From assembly GCA_030142905.1 (NCBI GenBank), contig JASJOG010000035.1, positions 1,116,001-1,180,000 on the forward strand: 64,000 nucleotides of DNA, written 5' to 3'. Below the pieces are notes generated by a model. It was not told the DNA's origin. It saw nothing but the letters and a program-made list of their open reading frames with translations, and searched no databases. This document shows, one piece after another, positions 62,750-64,000 of this stretch (position 1 is the stretch's first letter; each line of letters starts with the position of its first letter). Source of the DNA: Heliopora coerulea (taxonomy: Eukaryota > Cnidaria > Anthozoa > Scleralcyonacea > Helioporidae). A program made the translations under genes and the position numbers.

Positions 62750-64000
62750 ATATGGTTTATAGTTGCTAAAAGCCTAGTGATGACAAGTTCATGGGAAACA
62801 GACAACTAGTTACTTTTCTGTTTATAAACTCTTACAGAATTGTTGCACTTTCATTATGATCTCACAACTAATCTATTTGTCAGTTTTCTTGTCCTTCTTG
62901 ATATGTTTATGCAATTTGCACAATGTTCCCCTGAAAAATGTACCTCCCCAACTTGTTAAAGCTCATGCCCTTTGTGGTCAAGAGATTAAGGTTGTGGTTT
63001 CTATAGTTTCTGTAGCAAGTCAGACCAATCCTGACAATGTTATATTTAATCTCACAAACCAACCACTTAACCAAGATTAAAAGAACCAACTTGCACAAAG
63101 ACATAACTTATCTCTTCCTTCAAAAAAAAGCTAAACTTTTACAACTTCCTCATACTGTTTGAACTATTGCACCGTAAACTGAAATAACAAACCATTTACT
63201 CTGAGTCTGGCATTGCTGAAAATATTATTAAAGCAGAATTAAAAGATATTGCTCTCTAAGGCTTTTAAAGTTACTCTACACCCAACTTCATATTCTTGGA
63301 TGAAGACAGTGGAATAGCTAGCCTTGGCTTTCCTGTGGGGAGCAAAAGTCATCCTTGTCCAGGTAATGTTTGGACCATCATTGAAGCCTATAATTAATCC
63401 TTTAAATGGGCACTGTTGCCAATTGGTTACTTATTAATTTTACTCTGGTTTACACCTTAAGATTTTACTTCTCAGGGGACACCTGAAAACCTGTCCAAAA
63501 AAGGGTTAACTGGAATAGATATTTAGCATCCCTTTCTTTGCACCAGTAATATTTAGTCCAGGTTTACATAAACAGACCAAGTGAGCTAATTCTGTTCCTG
63601 GTGGTACAGGACGGTAGCACTAACGTTATGAAACTTTATCTATGTTGATATCACTGCTTCATATGTTTGTCTTCTAGGTTTAGAGATATTGATTGTAACC
63701 CACCAATTTAGGAAGATATTGACTTGTAGAATTTGAAAGGTGTCTGCTTCTGCATCAAGGCACATCATTAAATGGTATACTTTCAGAAAATTTCAATGCT
63801 ATTTTGACTTTGAAAAATAAACTTGTAGTATTCATCATTTCTTTTAAATAATAAAATTTAAATTTCTTGTTTATGGTCACTCTAGCTTACACAGCTGCTG
63901 TCTTTTATAAATGCACAAATATATATATTTGTGCGCGTGTTTGTGTGTACTCTTTCTAAAATTTCAACTGACGTTCATTGTATAATTTTTATAAATTTAA
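62750..64000. other. intergenic, no gene recognised
   Basis: AT-rich sequence. The small frame at 62856-63080 starts with a hydrophobic stretch (ISQLIYLSVFLSFLICLC), but nothing else supports a gene. A short TATATATATTTGTG microsatellite lies near 63918-63935. Confidence 0.4.

Noticed and set aside
62856..63080. 74-codon frame with a hydrophobic N-terminus, possible small secreted protein
   Set aside because: Only the first 20 residues look signal-like. The rest has no cysteine pattern or conservation signal, and frames of this size are common here.

Overview
This window looks like nuclear DNA of an invertebrate animal, most likely an anthozoan cnidarian (stony coral or sea anemone). That is an inference from several things together: AT-rich sequence, genes split by canonical GT/AG introns, an intron-containing HPS6 homologue, CARD9-like CARD/coiled-coil genes without a MAGUK module, and a dense mix of MITEs, Harbinger and hAT elements, CR1/L2/Jockey-type LINE remains and tRNA-like repeats. 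There are no operons, Shine-Dalgarno sites or CRISPR arrays.

Four host genes can be reconstructed. (1) A KDEL receptor on the minus strand has three recognisable exons (5284-5536, 6144-6403, 9940-10030). (2) A homologue of the BLOC-2 subunit HPS6 on the plus strand has five exons (11443-16078) that join in frame to 853 codons. It is divergent from the KDEL receptor. (3) and (4) are two paralogous CARD/coiled-coil genes of the CARD9/CARMA family in tandem on the minus strand. Copy A is at 16976-23606 (5 exons, 680 aa) and copy B at 30284-49020 (5 exons, 684 aa). They share a CARD exon, a tiny 48-51 bp second exon and a long coiled coil, but their third intron lies at different places and their C-terminal tails are unrelated by eye. 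Copy B has a nearly 14 kb first intron full of retroelement and MITE debris. KDELR and HPS6 belong to the secretory and lysosome-related-organelle systems. The CARD genes belong to the CARD-CC/BCL10/paracaspase type of innate signalling.

The mobile DNA includes one complete PIF/Harbinger element (54373-57939) with 44-bp inverted repeats, a TAA target duplication, an uninterrupted transposase ORF and a divergent MADF/BESS partner gene that looks frameshifted. There are two hAT-type MITEs with perfect 8-bp target duplications, one of them nested inside a TA-flanked element. A frameshifted LINE lies at about 35390-37395, with LINE fragments elsewhere. A set of snapback elements (49624-49761, 60212-60355, 62467-62735) is bounded by 13-14 bp direct repeats, and two of these share a head sequence but carry unrelated hairpin stems. 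tRNA-like repeats occur in tandem and in head-to-head pairs.

Layout: 1-5.2 kb intergenic with MITEs; 5.2-10.0 kb KDELR; 11.4-16.1 kb HPS6; 17.0-23.6 kb CARD-CC copy A; 24-30 kb intergenic, little recognisable; 30.3-49.0 kb CARD-CC copy B; 49-54 kb repeats; 54.4-57.9 kb Harbinger; 58-64 kb intergenic with snapback elements and no supported gene.
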